NCBI GenBank assembly: GCA_007118195.1
Contig: SKSA01000256.1
Location: 1 to 8,421 of the forward strand
DNA from: Anaerobacillus sp.
GTDB taxonomy: Bacteria > Bacillota > Bacilli > Bacillales > Anaerobacillaceae
Length of the DNA: 8,421 bases
Direction of reading: 5' to 3'
Shown here: piece after piece, positions 8,101 through 8,421 of the stretch
Numbering within the stretch: position 1 is the stretch's first letter
Layout of the letters: each line of letters opens with the position of its first letter
Position numbers and translations under genes: made by a program
The notes under the pieces: model-generated
What the model saw: the letters and a program-made list of their open reading frames with translations, nothing else
What the model was told of the DNA's origin: nothing
Databases searched by the model: none

Positions 8101-8276
8101 ATAATGATTTTCATGGAATTTATTATTTCGACAAATATACCTTATATTATGTAAAAAAATGTGTAAGAGTACAACTTAAGTGCTGTTGTTAAAGATATCC
8201 ATTATAATTTAGTTGGTTGGAGTGATAGAGTTGGATTTTACATGTTAGAAGGAGATGCTCCTAGGTCTTCTAGTGT

Positions 8277-8300
8277 CGCTTTGAAGCATGCTTCAAAGCG
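8277..8300. repeat. 24-bp perfect palindrome
   Basis: CGCTTTGAAGCA is followed directly by its reverse complement TGCTTCAAAGCG, giving a perfect 24-base palindrome. It has no loop as DNA and no T-run after it (CAAAAAGC follows), so it is not a terminator on the + strand. It could be a dimeric protein-binding site or, more likely given its surroundings, the core of a mobile palindromic repeat. Confidence 0.8.
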
Positions 8301-8345
8301 CAAAAAGCAACATGCAGTAATCTCGAAGGTGTATGCCATGGTGTA

Positions 8346-8375
8346 GGTCGACTTTTCCGAACAAGCCTCTAAAGC
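8346..8375. repeat. Second copy of the segment found at 6941-6970
   Basis: Aligned without gaps to 6941-6970, 21 of 30 bases are identical, including GGTCGA at the start and AGCCTCTAAA near the end. All nine differences are C/T or A/G changes. This pattern suggests two diverged copies of one repeat. The remainder of this copy runs toward the window edge, where the matching right inverted arm cannot be seen. Confidence 0.5.
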
Positions 8376-8421
8376 CGGAACGGAGTGCTCCTGCGGTTAC
8401 TCGTCGCAAAGCTGCATGATG

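Larger units (their letters stand above)
8101..8421. other. Gene-free tail: AT-rich spacer followed by probable dispersed intergenic repeat
   Basis: I see no conserved gene on either strand here. Bases 8101-8240 are AT-rich; a perfect TATAAT sits at 8203-8208, but no good -35 box lies 16-18 bases upstream, so I do not call a promoter. From about 8245 the base composition becomes visibly more GC-rich. This part holds GGAGATGCTCC (8251-8261), the palindrome at 8277-8300, the segment 8346-8375 that resembles the mutB-meaB gap, and GGAGTGCTCC (8382-8391), ending at the window edge. A 34-codon frame (8242-8346, starting MLEGDAPRSSS) crosses the palindrome but has no credible ribosome binding site; it is most likely a by-product of the repeat. 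Confidence 0.55.

Noticed and set aside
8128..8208. Promoter in the spacer after the terminator (TCGACA at 8128, TTGTTA at 8186, TATAAT at 8203)
   Set aside because: The -35-like and -10-like boxes are only 11 bases apart or lack partners, and no downstream gene is visible.

Overview
The window looks like a chromosomal segment of a low-GC Gram-positive bacterium of the Bacillaceae type. This is inferred from AT-rich codon use, strong GGAGG-type ribosome binding sites, protein sequences that read like Bacillus/Geobacillus homologues, and a Bacillus-style hairpin-plus-T-run terminator. I cannot name the species from the sequence alone.

All recognisable genes lie on the + strand and appear to form one operon-like block of about 8 kb. 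It runs: the C-terminal part of a TetR-family regulator (2-397, cut by the window edge); an AccB-type biotin carboxyl carrier protein (418-930); a propionyl/methylmalonyl-CoA-type carboxyltransferase (1025-2581); the small and large subunits of adenosylcobalamin-dependent methylmalonyl-CoA mutase (2676-4781 and 4774-6924, overlapping by 8 bases); and the mutase chaperone GTPase MeaB (7035-8051). A strong intrinsic terminator follows at 8063-8100.

Read together, the genes encode the conversion of propionyl-CoA to succinyl-CoA. Propionyl-CoA (from odd-chain fatty acids, valine, isoleucine or propionate) is carboxylated to (S)-methylmalonyl-CoA, and the (R)-epimer is rearranged to succinyl-CoA for the TCA cycle. 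MeaB protects and loads the B12 enzyme. Two steps are missing here: the biotin carboxylase subunit (AccC) that charges the carrier protein, and methylmalonyl-CoA epimerase. They must come from outside the window. The carrier protein has the AccB-like N-terminal region and thumb insertion, which suggests it borrows an AccC of the fatty-acid-synthesis type.

The non-coding parts hold the less ordinary signals. The gap between carboxyltransferase and mutA contains a 13-bp bulged hairpin with no adjacent T-run. The gap between mutB and meaB holds an 11-bp perfect inverted repeat whose left part matches a segment near the right end of the window (8346-8375) with only transition differences, suggesting a dispersed intergenic repeat family. 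The last 190 bases carry a 24-bp perfect palindrome, small internal repeats and a 34-codon open frame that is probably part of the same repetitive material. I see no CRISPR, phage, IS or defence genes, and no evidence of a wholly new system. The core is a known metabolic module.
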